NCBI RefSeq assembly: GCF_900116235.1
Contig: NZ_FPAA01000006.1
Coordinates: forward strand, 62,001-126,000
Length of the DNA: 64,000 nt
Direction: 5' to 3'
Source of the DNA: Marininema halotolerans
GTDB taxonomy: Bacteria; Bacillota; Bacilli; Thermoactinomycetales; DSM-45169
Position numbers and translations under genes: made by a program. Of the stretch, positions 1 through 8,905 are shown piece by piece. The notes under the pieces were generated by a model. That model saw only the letters and a program-made list of their open reading frames with translations. It ran no database searches and was not told the DNA's origin. Position 1 is the stretch's first letter. The number at the start of each line of letters is the position of its first letter.

Positions 1-402
1 TTTCATTCCTCTTTGATACATCTGCTTAGTATACTCGATGGCTTCTATCTCTGTGATTCCCTTGGGTTCAAAGGTTGAAGACCACGTCAATTGCGACTGG
101 GTTCCATCAAGCTCCTTTACCGCCATCGTGGCTTGGTAGGATTGATATGGGAGGGGGGAAGAGACGATTGAATAAGTATAGGAGCGTTCCGTTTCCGCGT
201 CCAAACGATCCACAATGACAATGTCTTTCCCGCTATCATGGATGGTAATGGTTCGAATGGATCCGATTCCTGTTCCTTCTTGCACACAACTTGTAAGGTT
301 ACTCGAACCCCAAGACTTCATATCTCCGAAATCACCAATTAGATTCCAGAGCGTATTTGCTGGACATTGAAAAATATGGTCTACTTCGGCAGAAGAGGGC
401 AT
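1..402 (-). CDS. SRPBCC (START-like) family protein, partial at C-terminus
   Basis: The frame is open from an ATG at 402 to the window edge, giving 134 residues. A good ribosome site (AAAGGAG on the minus strand, about 411-417) decides the start. The N-terminus (MPSSAEVDHIFQCPANTLWNLIG) has the helix-then-strand pattern of polyketide cyclase/START-like SRPBCC proteins, in which 'P.NTLW.LIGDFG' opens the ligand-binding cavity. The later pattern 'GIGSIRTI' followed by 'ERLDAETERSYTYSI'-type strands and 'W.STFEPKG' is also typical. These small proteins bind hydrophobic ligands, and no ligand can be assigned here. Family length is about 140-150 residues, so probably only a few residues are missing. 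The gene is transcribed divergently from odhA across a 612-bp gap. Confidence 0.75.
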   Translation of the reverse strand, partial: MPSSAEVDHIFQCPANTLWNLIGDFGDMKSWGSSNLTSCVQEGTGIGSIRTITIHDSGKDIVIVDRLDAETERSYTYSIVSSPLPYQSYQATMAVKELDGTQSQLTWSSTFEPKGITEIEAIEYTKQMYQRGMK

Positions 403-1014
403 GGCGATTCTCCTTTATAGGTATTTAAGGGTGGTGGACCCATAATTCATTGTAGCAAATATCGATATACGGGACCCGTAAACAAGCATACTCCTATACT
501 TAATAAGGAGTACCCCTTCGTTGTTGAGAGGATCCCCTTTTAAGAGAAAGTGTATCCAGAGGCGCTTTTTTTTGTGGCTTCGATTATTAATTGATATATA
601 GATGAAGATAAGCAAGTGAAAACAAGCAGGTGTCACTCATGGAATTCCCTACTTTTGAAAATGATAAATCGAGATAGCACTTTTTTTACATGTCTTACCT
701 GAGTGCGGTTGCTTTAGTGGTTCTGATAATAAAAAGAGTATTCAAACAGGGTAATTCGCCGATTTTCACCGTTATGGATGCAAAAGCGCCCGTATGGATG
801 CTTTTGCATGCGTTTTGGGCATGAAAGTAATCAAATCTTGGGATAGAGAGGGCGATTACCCTAAATTCCACTGTTGCAACGCCCCCATTGAGTATGTGTA
901 TAATGAAGGCGGTTTCCGATTAGACATTCGCATCGATAATAGGTGGTGCGAGTCGCTCTGATATATAATGAGGATAGTAGACTATAAACGAGTCGCAGTT
1001 GGAGGGAGCGCGGA
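403..1014. other. 612-bp intergenic region with nested inverted repeats
   Basis: No convincing gene is present: the short open frames lack ribosome sites. The 5' part (403-740) is AT-rich and nothing was recognised in it. Between 749 and 861 lies a nested inverted-repeat structure. A closing stem, GGGTAATTCGCC (749-760) with GGCGATTACCC (851-861), encloses an inner perfect 10-bp stem (778-787 with 800-809). TATAAT-like -10 boxes at 899-904 (possible -35 TTGCAA at 874-879, 19-bp spacing) and 964-969 could drive odhA. Confidence 0.5.
899..969 (+). promoter_or_regulatory. Candidate odhA promoters (-10 boxes)
   Basis: Two TATAAT hexamers occur, at 899-904 and 964-969. The first has TTGCAA 19 bp upstream (874-879), a slightly long spacer. 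The second has no clear -35 element. Either would give a short leader before the odhA start at 1015. Confidence 0.35.
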
Positions 1015-3828
1015 ATGGCAGTAGAATCGGGGAATCCATGGCAACGATTCCATGGACCCAACCTGGGTTATGCTCAGGAAATGTATGAAAAATATTTAGA
1101 AGATCCGGCTTCAGTTGAAAAGCCGATGCAGGAGTGGTTTCAAACATACGGAGCACCTCCTGGGATGGGGGAAGATAGTCGCGAGCCGGTGACTGGTCTT
1201 TCACCAGCAGCTGAAATGATCGGGAATGCTTCGTATTTACAAAAAGTTGTCGCCACTGAAAAATTGGTGAACAGCATTCGGATTCATGGTCATATGGGGG
1301 CTAAATTAGATCCACTGGATTACCATCAACCCGATACTCGGTTACTACAACCGGAAGCATTTGGTTTAACAAATGAGGACTTGGAAATGATTCCCGCAGA
1401 GGTGATTTTGACGGATCCACCGAAGGGCTTGAAAACGGCCAAGGATGTCGTTTGTCATCTGCGGGATCTATATACTCGTACCATTGCTTTTCAATTTAGC
1501 CATGTTCATGATCCAATTGAACGTGAATGGTTGTATAAGCGAGTTGAATCCGGTCTGATTCCTCCAGTTATGGCAAAGAAGAAGGCCGAAGTTCTAAAAC
1601 AACTGATCGCTGTTGAGGAATTTGAGAAATTCCTACATCGTACCTTTGTCGGTCAAAAGCGCTTCTCGGTAGAAGGTCTAGATATGCTTGTACCCTTGAT
1701 GGACGAGATCATCCATTGCTCAGTCAATTCCGGGGTGCGTTCGATTAACATTGGGATGGCCCACCGTGGGCGGTTAAATGTTTTGGCCCATATATTAGGG
1801 AAGCCCTATGCTGCGATCTTCTCTGAGTTCCATCATGCTCCGAATAAAGATCTTGTCCCATCGGAAGGGTCGATGGGTATTAATAGTGGATACACAGGGG
1901 ATGTGAAATACCACCTGGGTGCTGATCGCACCGTTGATACTGACAAGGTATCTGCACGGGTTGCTTTGGCCAATAACCCAAGTCACTTGGAGTACGTCAA
2001 CCCTGTTGTAGAAGGCTTTACACGGGCGGCGCAAGAGGATCGAGATACACGGGGTTATCCAGATCAGGATGTTAGCCGAGCATTGGCGATTTTAGTTCAT
2101 GGGGATGCCGCATTCCCAGGTGAAGGGGTTGTGGCGGAAACCTTAAACTTTGATCGTCTACCTGCTTACCAGACAGGTGGTTCTATTCACATCATCGCCA
2201 ACAATTTACTCGGGTTTACCACTGACAGCAGTGATTCACGTTCGACCCGATATGCTAGTGATTTGGCAAAGGGATATGAGATTCCCATTGTGCATGTGAA
2301 TGCGGATGATCCGGAAGCATGTCTTGCTGCTGTAAGACTGGCATGTGAGTATCGGACCAAATTCCAAAAAGATTTCTTGATCGATCTAATCGGGTACCGC
2401 CGTTTTGGTCACAATGAGATGGACGACCCTGCTGCAACGCAACCTCTGCTATACAAAAAAGTAACCAACCATCCAACACTACGTACTTCCTATGCCAAAA
2501 CGTTGATTACTGATGGCGTGATGACAGAAGAAGAAGTGAAGGAAGCAGATAATGAGGTCTTAAAGCAATTGCAGGAAGCCTATAAAATCGCGAAGGAAAA
2601 GCGGAAAAATGGCAATGGGGATGCAAAAGCGCCTCAGTTAATAGGGGAAGTAAAGACCGGTGTGAAATTGGATGTCCTGCGAGAGATCAATGGGGAATTG
2701 TTGAAACGCCCGGATGAATTCCAATCCTATCCCAAGTTGGAGAAGGTCTTACAACGGCGTAAAAATACCCTGGACGGGGAAGGCGCTATTGATTGGCCTT
2801 TGGCAGAAAGCCTAGCAATCGCCTCGATCTTGGCGGATGGGACGCCCATTCGTTTTACCGGTCAAGATTCAGAACGTGGAACGTTTGCGCAACGTCATTT
2901 GGTTTTGCATGATCGTGAAACGGGGAAAAAGTTCTGTCCCTTGCATCAACTTCCCCAAGCCAAAGCTTCCTTTGCGCTATACAACAGTCCATTGACTGAA
3001 GCGGCGGTGATCGGATTTGAATACGGTTATAATGTGTATTCCCCGGAAACGCTGGTGATATGGGAAGCGCAGTTTGGTGACTTTGCAAACGCTGGACAAG
3101 TTATTATGGATCAATTCATTTCTGCGGGTCGTGCAAAATGGGGACAATTATCGAGCATGGTGATGTTATTACCCCATGGCTATGAAGGCCAAGGGCCAGA
3201 GCATTCCAGTGGTCGACTTGAGCGTTTTCTTCAGATGGCGGCGGAAAATAACTGGACGGTCGCCAATGTCACCAATGCAGCCCAATATTTTCATCTGCTT
3301 CGTCGTCAAGCCGCAATCGTCAATACGGAGGATGCGCGTCCATTGATCCTGATGACGCCAAAAAGTTTGCTTCGCAACAAACGAACGATTGTCCAAGGAA
3401 CAGCGCTTGAAAAAGATAGCTTCCAGTTTGTAATGGAACAACCTTGGAAAACAAAAGCCAGCGATGTGAAACGTCTTATCCTCGCCAGCGGGAAAGTGGC
3501 TGTAGACTTGGAAGAGATGGCTGAGAAGGAAGGAAAGGCTGATGATGTGCAGGTATTGCGTGTCGAACAGCTGTATCCCTTCCCTGATAAAGAGATCAAA
3601 GCAGTACTGAAGAAATATTCCCAAGCGAAGGACCTGGTTTGGGTACAAGAAGAACCCCGTAACATGGGTGCCTGGACTTATATGGAATCTCGTATTCGTG
3701 CGATCGCTCCACGAGGTGCAAAAGTAAATTATATAGGTCGCCCAGATCGTTCGAGTACAGCAGAGGGTAAACCCGATGTACATGAGGCAGAACAAAAACG
3801 TATCCTACGGGAAGCGCTAAAAATCTAA
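1015..3828 (+). CDS. odhA: 2-oxoglutarate dehydrogenase E1 component
   Basis: This is the thiamine-diphosphate-dependent decarboxylase (E1o) of the 2-oxoglutarate dehydrogenase complex in the TCA cycle. It decarboxylates 2-oxoglutarate and reductively succinylates the lipoyl group of E2. At 937 residues it has the usual Bacillales length. The N-terminal E1 segment (NPWQRFHGPNLGYAQEMYEKY) is followed by the conserved HRGRLNV motif at 250-256, the dehydrogenase E1 domain, and the C-terminal transketolase-like pyrimidine-binding domain with 'LPHGYEGQGPEHSSGR' near 720-735. The ATG at 1015 follows GGAGGGAG. odhB starts 30 bp downstream, so the two form one operon. The shared E3 (lipoamide dehydrogenase) is not in the window. 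Confidence 0.97.
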   Translation: MAVESGNPWQRFHGPNLGYAQEMYEKYLEDPASVEKPMQEWFQTYGAPPGMGEDSREPVTGLSPAAEMIGNASYLQKVVATEKLVNSIRIHGHMGAKLDPLDYHQPDTRLLQPEAFGLTNEDLEMIPAEVILTDPPKGLKTAKDVVCHLRDLYTRTIAFQFSHVHDPIEREWLYKRVESGLIPPVMAKKKAEVLKQLIAVEEFEKFLHRTFVGQKRFSVEGLDMLVPLMDEIIHCSVNSGVRSINIGMAHRGRLNVLAHILGKPYAAIFSEFHHAPNKDLVPSEGSMGINSGYTGDVKYHLGADRTVDTDKVSARVALANNPSHLEYVNPVVEGFTRAAQEDRDTRGYPDQDVSRALAILVHGDAAFPGEGVVAETLNFDRLPAYQTGGSIHIIANNLLGFTTDSSDSRSTRYASDLAKGYEIPIVHVNADDPEACLAAVRLACEYRTKFQKDFLIDLIGYRRFGHNEMDDPAATQPLLYKKVTNHPTLRTSYAKTLITDGVMTEEEVKEADNEVLKQLQEAYKIAKEKRKNGNGDAKAPQLIGEVKTGVKLDVLREINGELLKRPDEFQSYPKLEKVLQRRKNTLDGEGAIDWPLAESLAIASILADGTPIRFTGQDSERGTFAQRHLVLHDRETGKKFCPLHQLPQAKASFALYNSPLTEAAVIGFEYGYNVYSPETLVIWEAQFGDFANAGQVIMDQFISAGRAKWGQLSSMVMLLPHGYEGQGPEHSSGRLERFLQMAAENNWTVANVTNAAQYFHLLRRQAAIVNTEDARPLILMTPKSLLRNKRTIVQGTALEKDSFQFVMEQPWKTKASDVKRLILASGKVAVDLEEMAEKEGKADDVQVLRVEQLYPFPDKEIKAVLKKYSQAKDLVWVQEEPRNMGAWTYMESRIRAIAPRGAKVNYIGRPDRSSTAEGKPDVHEAEQKRILREALKI

Positions 3829-3858
3829 AGGTATATCGAGACTCAGGAGGGAATTGAC

Positions 3859-5139
3859 GTGAAGGAGATTAAGGTCCCTGAACTGGCGGAATCAATTACA
3901 GAAGGAACGATCGCCAATTGGATGAAAGCAGCGGGGGACTCCGTGGAAGAAGGAGAGATCCTCCTCGAGCTGGAGACCGATAAGGTGAACTTGGAAATTA
4001 ACGCTGAGGAATCTGGGGTATTAAAAGAGATTCTTAAGCAAGAAGGAGATACCGTCGAAGTCGGTGAAACGATTGCGACCCTCGAAGTAGGCGGTCAAGC
4101 TTCTGAGAAAAAAGAAGAGCCGAAAGAAGAAAAGAAAGAAGAGAAAAAGGAAGAGAAGAAAGAAGAGACTACTGACACAAAAGCAGCAAACGAGGAGAAA
4201 AAAGAAGAATCCTCGACAAGTGAAGAGTCTCGTTCCTCTCGGATTGCGTCTCCTGCAGTACGGAAGTTGGCTCGTGAAAAAGGGATTGATCTGGATAAGG
4301 TTCAAACTGCAGACCCCTCGGGACGTATTACTGTAGAAGATGTGAACAACTACCGGGAAGAGAAAGAAGCAAAACCAGCAGCGAAGAAAGAGGCACCATC
4401 CAAAGCGCCTGCTGCAGCGAACAATGAGGAATCAGGGCGTCCGGTTGAACGTGTACGGATGTCCCGTCGTCGGCAAACCATTGCCAACCGTTTGGTGCAA
4501 GTACAGCATGAATCTGCGATGTTGACGACCTTTAATGAAGTTGATTTGTCCCGGGTCATGGAAATCCGGAAACGTCGCAAGGAAGCTTTTAAGGAACAAC
4601 ATGAAGTCAACCTTGGCTTTATGTCCTTCTTTACCAAAGCAGCAACCGCTGCCTTAAAAGCAATCCCGCGCCTGAATGCAGAAATCCAGGGACAAGAAAT
4701 GCTCTTGAAAAAATACTATGATATTGGTATCGCAGTTTCTGCCGAGGAAGGTCTTGTTGTTCCAGTGGTTCGGGATGCAGACAAGCTGTCCTTTGGTGAA
4801 ATTGAAAAAGAAATTGTACGTCTTGCAGGCAAGGCCCGTAGCAATTCTCTCACCCTTAATGAATTGCAAGGGGGAACCTTCACGATTACCAATGGTGGTG
4901 TTTTTGGCTCCCTTTTATCAACGCCAATTTTGAATGCACCTCAAGTTGGGATTTTGGGCATGCACAAAATTCAACAGCGTCCGATTACCCTTGAAGATGG
5001 TAGTATTGAGAGTCGCCCGATGATGTATCTGGCCCTTTCTTATGACCACCGGATTGTGGATGGATCCGAAGCAGTTACCTTCTTAGTGAAAATCAAGCAA
5101 CTCTTGGAAGATCCGGAACTTCTCATGCTAGAAGGTTAA
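3859..5139 (+). CDS. odhB: Dihydrolipoyllysine succinyltransferase (E2 of 2-oxoglutarate dehydrogenase)
   Basis: This is the core E2 subunit that transfers the succinyl group from lipoate to CoA. Domains in order are a lipoyl domain (1-80, lipoylated Lys42 in ETDKVN), a long Lys/Glu-rich linker (about 85-125), a peripheral subunit-binding domain (about 130-165, [12 protein letters not shown]), a second Ala/Pro/Lys linker, and the catalytic acyltransferase domain ending in the HxxxDG active site (His397, Asp401). Total length is 426 residues, normal for the family. It starts at a GTG 8 bases after a perfect AGGAGG (3845-3850). The highly repetitive GAA/AAA linker produces an open frame on the other strand that is not a gene. 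A terminator follows. Confidence 0.97.
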   Translation: MKEIKVPELAESITEGTIANWMKAAGDSVEEGEILLELETDKVNLEINAEESGVLKEILKQEGDTVEVGETIATLEVGGQASEKKEEPKEEKKEEKKEEKKEETTDTKAANEEKKEESSTSEESRSSRIASPAVRKLAREKGIDLDKVQTADPSGRITVEDVNNYREEKEAKPAAKKEAPSKAPAAANNEESGRPVERVRMSRRRQTIANRLVQVQHESAMLTTFNEVDLSRVMEIRKRRKEAFKEQHEVNLGFMSFFTKAATAALKAIPRLNAEIQGQEMLLKKYYDIGIAVSAEEGLVVPVVRDADKLSFGEIEKEIVRLAGKARSNSLTLNELQGGTFTITNGGVFGSLLSTPILNAPQVGILGMHKIQQRPITLEDGSIESRPMMYLALSYDHRIVDGSEAVTFLVKIKQLLEDPELLMLEG

Positions 5140-5157
5140 TGAAGGAAGGTATAGAAG

Positions 5158-5193
5158 GACACCTCTTTCCAGGATGGAGAGAGGTGTCTTTTT
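5158..5193 (+). terminator. Rho-independent terminator of odhAB
   Basis: A stem of 13 positions (5158-5170 with 5176-5188) is followed by a T run. Confidence 0.85.
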
Positions 5194-5256
5194 GATATGA
5201 TTCGAGTATGATCAAAACAACAATGTACGCTGGAAGAGAAGAAGGAGTGAATAGAC

Positions 5257-5880
5257 ATGGCATGGGAGACGATTATTCAATTTTTAGGTGTCGCTATTTT
5301 ACTCACGATTATGCCAGGGCCTGATAATTTATTTGTCATTGCACAAAGCATTTCTCATGGTAAAAAGGCAGGAGTCACGATTGCTCTTGGTCTGTGCTCA
5401 GGAGTGATTGTGCATACGTTGGCGGCTGCGCTAGGAATATCGGCGATTTTATATTCTTCGGCTTTTGCTTTTCAGGTGATTAAATATGCGGGAGCGGCCT
5501 ATCTACTTTACCTAGCATGGCAAGCATGGAGGGAGCCTTCAGGAGCATTCATCACAGGGGAGGCTCCGGCTCTTCAATCCGGTGCGTTATTTCGAAGGGG
5601 AATCTTGATGAATGTGCTTAATCCTAAGGTATCATTGTTTTTCTTAGCATTATTGCCTCAGTTTGTCACACCAGGAACCCCTGATGCTCCACTACACATG
5701 ATCATATTAGGATTGGTATTTATGATACAAGCGATTATCATTTTTAGTGGGTTTGCCTTGTTTGCTGGAAGTCTACGAAAATGGTTGCTAAATCGTCCAC
5801 AGGCCGGCGTCGTAGTCAAAGTGGGAAAAGTAATGTTATACGCTGTGCTTGGTTTACGGTTAGCATTTGTCGAACGATAA
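5257..5880 (+). CDS. LysE/RhtB-family translocator
   Basis: This is an inner-membrane exporter of the LysE superfamily, which exports amino acids or related small metabolites. The substrate cannot be told from sequence. The protein has 207 residues, about six hydrophobic segments, and the family signature near the N-terminus (LTIMPGPDNLFVIAQS), followed by a Gly-rich second helix (ALGLCSGVIVHTLAAALG). 'MNVLNPKVSLFFLALLPQF' near 123-141 is the typical mid-protein motif. The ATG follows AAGGAG by 10 bases. It is a single gene after the odhAB terminator. Confidence 0.88.
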   Translation: MAWETIIQFLGVAILLTIMPGPDNLFVIAQSISHGKKAGVTIALGLCSGVIVHTLAAALGISAILYSSAFAFQVIKYAGAAYLLYLAWQAWREPSGAFITGEAPALQSGALFRRGILMNVLNPKVSLFFLALLPQFVTPGTPDAPLHMIILGLVFMIQAIIIFSGFALFAGSLRKWLLNRPQAGVVVKVGKVMLYAVLGLRLAFVER

Positions 5881-5946
5881 CATGTACAACACCATAAATT
5901 GGATGTTGATTCATCTTATTAAAGGATCGAAGCGGTGTCGTGATCC

Positions 5947-5955
5947 TGTTATACT
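5947..5955 (+). promoter_or_regulatory. Extended -10 promoter for the APC permease
   Basis: TGtTATACT is an extended -10 element (TGnTATAAT type) with no clear -35 box. It lies 44 bp before the preferred start codon. Confidence 0.4.
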
Positions 5956-5998
5956 AGTCAAGTGTGAAAAATGAATTGCAGTTAGGGTGGGCAAATTG

Positions 5999-7312
5999 AT
6001 GCAGTCGTCGGCAGAACAACAGTTGAAAAGAGAAATTGGATTTATCGTTGCGTTATCCCTTGTCGTCGGTACCGTGATTGGTTCAGGAGTCTTTGTTGCT
6101 CCTGGGGCAGTGATAACAGAGGCAGGCGGCTCTACCATGGCCTTACTAGCCTGGCTGTTGGCAGGACTTCTAACCATGGCAGGTGGGTTAACCATAGCGG
6201 AAGTGAGTACGCAGATTTATAAAACAGGGGGGCTCTATGTCTACCTTGAGGAAGTATATGGGAAAACAGTCGGCTATCTCAGTGGTTGGATGCAGACCGT
6301 TATCTATAGCCCTGCTGTGATCGGTGCACTGGGTCTCTATTTGGGATCGTTGGTTGCAGGGCTTTTTAAATGGCCACAACATTGGAGTGCCTGGATTGGC
6401 ATCGGAACCGTTGTTTTCCTTGCTGTAGTAAACAGTTTTGGTACGCGTTTGGGCGGGATCTTACAAGCGGTATTGACGGCGGCTAAACTGATTCCGATTG
6501 CGCTGATTATTGTATTTGGAATCTGGCAAGGGGATGCGCCTGTATGGGGGGTACCGAGTGGTGCGCCTGCTGGAAGTGGTATGGGCGCTGCAATTCTAGC
6601 TTGTCTTTTTGCTTACGATGGTTGGATCCTGATTGGAACTGTTGCGGGTGAAATGAAAAACCCAGCAAAATTACTACCAAAGGCTATTTTTGTAGGATTA
6701 ACGCTAGTCACAGCTGTGTATTTGTTGGTCAACCTGGCATTATTTCATGTGTTATCACCAAATCAAGTGGCTGCACTTGGTGCGAATGCAGGTGGTACTG
6801 CAGCCCAGATGTTGTTAGGGAACTTTGGTGGTAAGTTGGTGGGTGTGGGCATTATTGTTTCAATCTTTGCAGCCCTTAATGGTCTAATCCTTGGTTTTTC
6901 CCGAGTCCCCTTTGCGATGGCAGAACGGGGTCAACTTCCATTCTCCAAATTTTTTGTTCGTGTTCATCCGGTTTCTCGTGCACCTGTAGCAGCCATTGCT
7001 CTGCAAGTCGTGATTGCAATCGGGTTGATGTTCGTTAGCCATCCGGATAAACTTGCGCAAATATCGGTTTTTGCAATTTTTATCTTTTATATCCTTGCGT
7101 TTTTTGCGGTTTTCCTTCTCCGCCGTCGTAATGGTTCTGCGGATCGACCCTATAGTGTACCCTTATACCCGTGGGTTCCTTCGATAGCGATTGTAGGATC
7201 TGGATTTGTGGTCGTGAGTACGTTAATCAATCAGCCCTCGGATAGTTTCATGGCGATTGGTATTATGCTTGTTGGTTTACCGGTCCTATGGTGGCTGGAA
7301 CGGAAAAAATAA
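5999..7312 (+). CDS. APC-family amino acid permease
   Basis: This is a secondary transporter of the amino acid-polyamine-organocation superfamily, L-type/YfnA-like subgroup. It has about 437 residues and about 12 membrane helices. The first helix carries the substrate-binding glycine motif (VVGTVIGSGVFVAPG). 'GWILIGTVAGEMKNPAKLLPKAI' near 205-230 is the family's TM6-loop signature. Substrate is unknown. I chose the ATG at 5999 because AGGGTGG (5984-5990) is 8 bases upstream; an in-frame GTG at 5987 would lie inside that ribosome site. A strong terminator follows. Confidence 0.9.
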   Translation: MQSSAEQQLKREIGFIVALSLVVGTVIGSGVFVAPGAVITEAGGSTMALLAWLLAGLLTMAGGLTIAEVSTQIYKTGGLYVYLEEVYGKTVGYLSGWMQTVIYSPAVIGALGLYLGSLVAGLFKWPQHWSAWIGIGTVVFLAVVNSFGTRLGGILQAVLTAAKLIPIALIIVFGIWQGDAPVWGVPSGAPAGSGMGAAILACLFAYDGWILIGTVAGEMKNPAKLLPKAIFVGLTLVTAVYLLVNLALFHVLSPNQVAALGANAGGTAAQMLLGNFGGKLVGVGIIVSIFAALNGLILGFSRVPFAMAERGQLPFSKFFVRVHPVSRAPVAAIALQVVIAIGLMFVSHPDKLAQISVFAIFIFYILAFFAVFLLRRRNGSADRPYSVPLYPWVPSIAIVGSGFVVVSTLINQPSDSFMAIGIMLVGLPVLWWLERKK

Positions 7313-7335
7313 CTCATTTTTAATCAGTCATCATC

Positions 7336-7380
7336 AAAACACCGATTGGGGTCATCATTGACCCCAATCGGTGTTTTTTG
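7336..7380 (+). terminator. Rho-independent terminator
   Basis: A near-perfect 18-bp stem (about 7337-7354 with 7359-7376) ends in TTTTTT. Confidence 0.9.
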
Positions 7381-7527
7381 AATGAGCGAAGGGTGGCAAA
7401 TCAAAGGTGAGTCCCTATCGCCTGATAGGAGGAGCAGGAAAGAAGAGAAGGGGTGTGGTAATTTTACACAGATCGAATAATTATGTTAGGCGATCGATCT
7501 TGAACACAAGAGAGATGGGGTGTCAGG

Positions 7528-8043
7528 GTGGGTAAATGGTTACGGAAAAATGGTGTGACAATGTGTTTATTGGTCACGGTCCTACTTCTTTTAATCATTA
7601 GAAGTTTCGTTCTCGCTCCCTATATTGTTCATGGTCAGTCCATGCTCCCGCTATTAAACACCGAAGAACGAATTTTGGTAAACACATGGGTCTATCAGGT
7701 TGATCAGCCTCATTACGGGGATGTGATCGTTTTTCAAGCAACAAAGAAGGAGAAATATATTAAACGTGTCATTGGTTTACCTGGTGATACCGTTGAAATT
7801 AAACATGGTTTTGTATACCGGAATGGGAAAAGAGTAAAGGAACCTTATCTCGTTGGAAAAATTATGGGGGTGACTCCCCCCACACACGTTTCACTGGGTC
7901 ACCTATATGTCCTAGGCGATAATCGTAACAACAGTAAGGATAGCCGCCAACTGGGTCCAATTAGTGTTCACTCAGTGGTTGGGCGAGCGGATTGGGTGAT
8001 CACCCCATTCAATCGTTTTGGCGAGTTGACAACAGCGCGATAA
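7528..8043 (+). CDS. lepB: Signal peptidase I
   Basis: This type I signal peptidase removes signal peptides from secreted proteins at the outer face of the membrane. It has 171 residues, the short single-anchor form common in Bacillales (SipS-like). One N-terminal membrane segment (about 11-31) is followed by the nucleophile Ser38 (HGQSMLP), the general-base Lys79 (YIKRVIGLPGD), and the conserved box E (LGDNRNNSKDSR). The GTG start at 7528 is preceded by a GGGGTG ribosome site. Likely clients in this window include the secreted subtilisin and the two small secreted proteins. It appears monocistronic. Confidence 0.95.
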   Translation: MGKWLRKNGVTMCLLVTVLLLLIIRSFVLAPYIVHGQSMLPLLNTEERILVNTWVYQVDQPHYGDVIVFQATKKEKYIKRVIGLPGDTVEIKHGFVYRNGKRVKEPYLVGKIMGVTPPTHVSLGHLYVLGDNRNNSKDSRQLGPISVHSVVGRADWVITPFNRFGELTTAR

Positions 8044-8151
8044 ATTGTTTTGATGGATCGAATAGTAGCGACTGCTTTTGCTGTATGAGAACATACAATG
8101 AAAATTAAATGGATACAGAAGCGATATAGAAGCGTAAGGGGACAACCATGG

Positions 8152-8778
8152 ATGATTAAAGAATGGATCGATGTAGTGGATGAACAGATGAGAGTAATTG
8201 GAACCCAAACTCGACTGGAAGTGCATCGACAGGGATTATGGCACCAGACTTTTCACTGTTGGGTACTAAGAAGAGGGGAGAAGGGTGCGCAAAAGATCGT
8301 ATTTCAATTGCGTGCGGAAAATAAGAGTGCCTTTCCTGGGAAAATGGATGCCTCAGCGGCAGGGCATCTATCTGCAGGAGAAACCCCTCTTGATGGTGTT
8401 CGGGAGGTAAATGAAGAATTAGGAGTGAATGTAGAAAGGGATCAGCTCGTGTTTTTAGGTGTTGTACAATGGGAAGATGATCGAGGGGAGGGAGAGAAAG
8501 ATCGAGAGTTTTGCCATCTGTATTTATGGGAGACTACACTTGCGCTCGATGAGTTTCACCCCGATCCGAAAGAAGTAGCGGGTTTATTTGAAGCCGATGT
8601 CAGTGACATGGTTGATTTTTTGCGAGGCGAGCGGGCTCATTTACCTGCAACTGGCTTTACATTGAGGGAAAAGCAACGAATTGTTGAGCAACGACTCCTT
8701 ACAGAAGAAGATTTTTGTCCTTTTTCACCCGAATATCACCAATATCTTGGGGACGCATTGTGCAGGCGTACAGTGTAG
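8152..8778 (+). CDS. Nudix hydrolase (IPP-isomerase-like subgroup)
   Basis: Nudix proteins hydrolyse nucleoside diphosphates linked to other groups; here the substrate is unknown. The opening (IDVVDEQMRVIGTQTRLEVHRQGLWHQTFHCW) matches the subgroup resembling IPP isomerase type 1, where 'GLWHQTFH' leads into the fold. The Nudix box (AGHLSAGE-TPLDGV-REVNEELGV) is present but has six, not seven, residues between the first Glu and Arg-Glu. I chose ATG 8152 (208 aa) because AAGGGG lies about 10 bases upstream. The longer in-frame ATG at 8098 has no ribosome site, and its extra 18 residues are basic and unlike the family. Confidence 0.85.
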   Translation: MIKEWIDVVDEQMRVIGTQTRLEVHRQGLWHQTFHCWVLRRGEKGAQKIVFQLRAENKSAFPGKMDASAAGHLSAGETPLDGVREVNEELGVNVERDQLVFLGVVQWEDDRGEGEKDREFCHLYLWETTLALDEFHPDPKEVAGLFEADVSDMVDFLRGERAHLPATGFTLREKQRIVEQRLLTEEDFCPFSPEYHQYLGDALCRRTV

Positions 8779-8905
8779 GGGAACCTAATTCCTTTGATGT
8801 GAGGGAGAAGGCCACAGTAATTCATGATAGAATAAAAAGAGAAAGTGACGCACTTCCATGCAAGTGTGAAATGAATGGAAAATCGATTGTAAATGAGGGA
8901 ATGCA

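Noticed and set aside
4021-4305. Minus-strand frame rich in Phe/Leu inside odhB
   Set aside because: It is the complement of the Lys/Glu-rich linker of the E2 protein.
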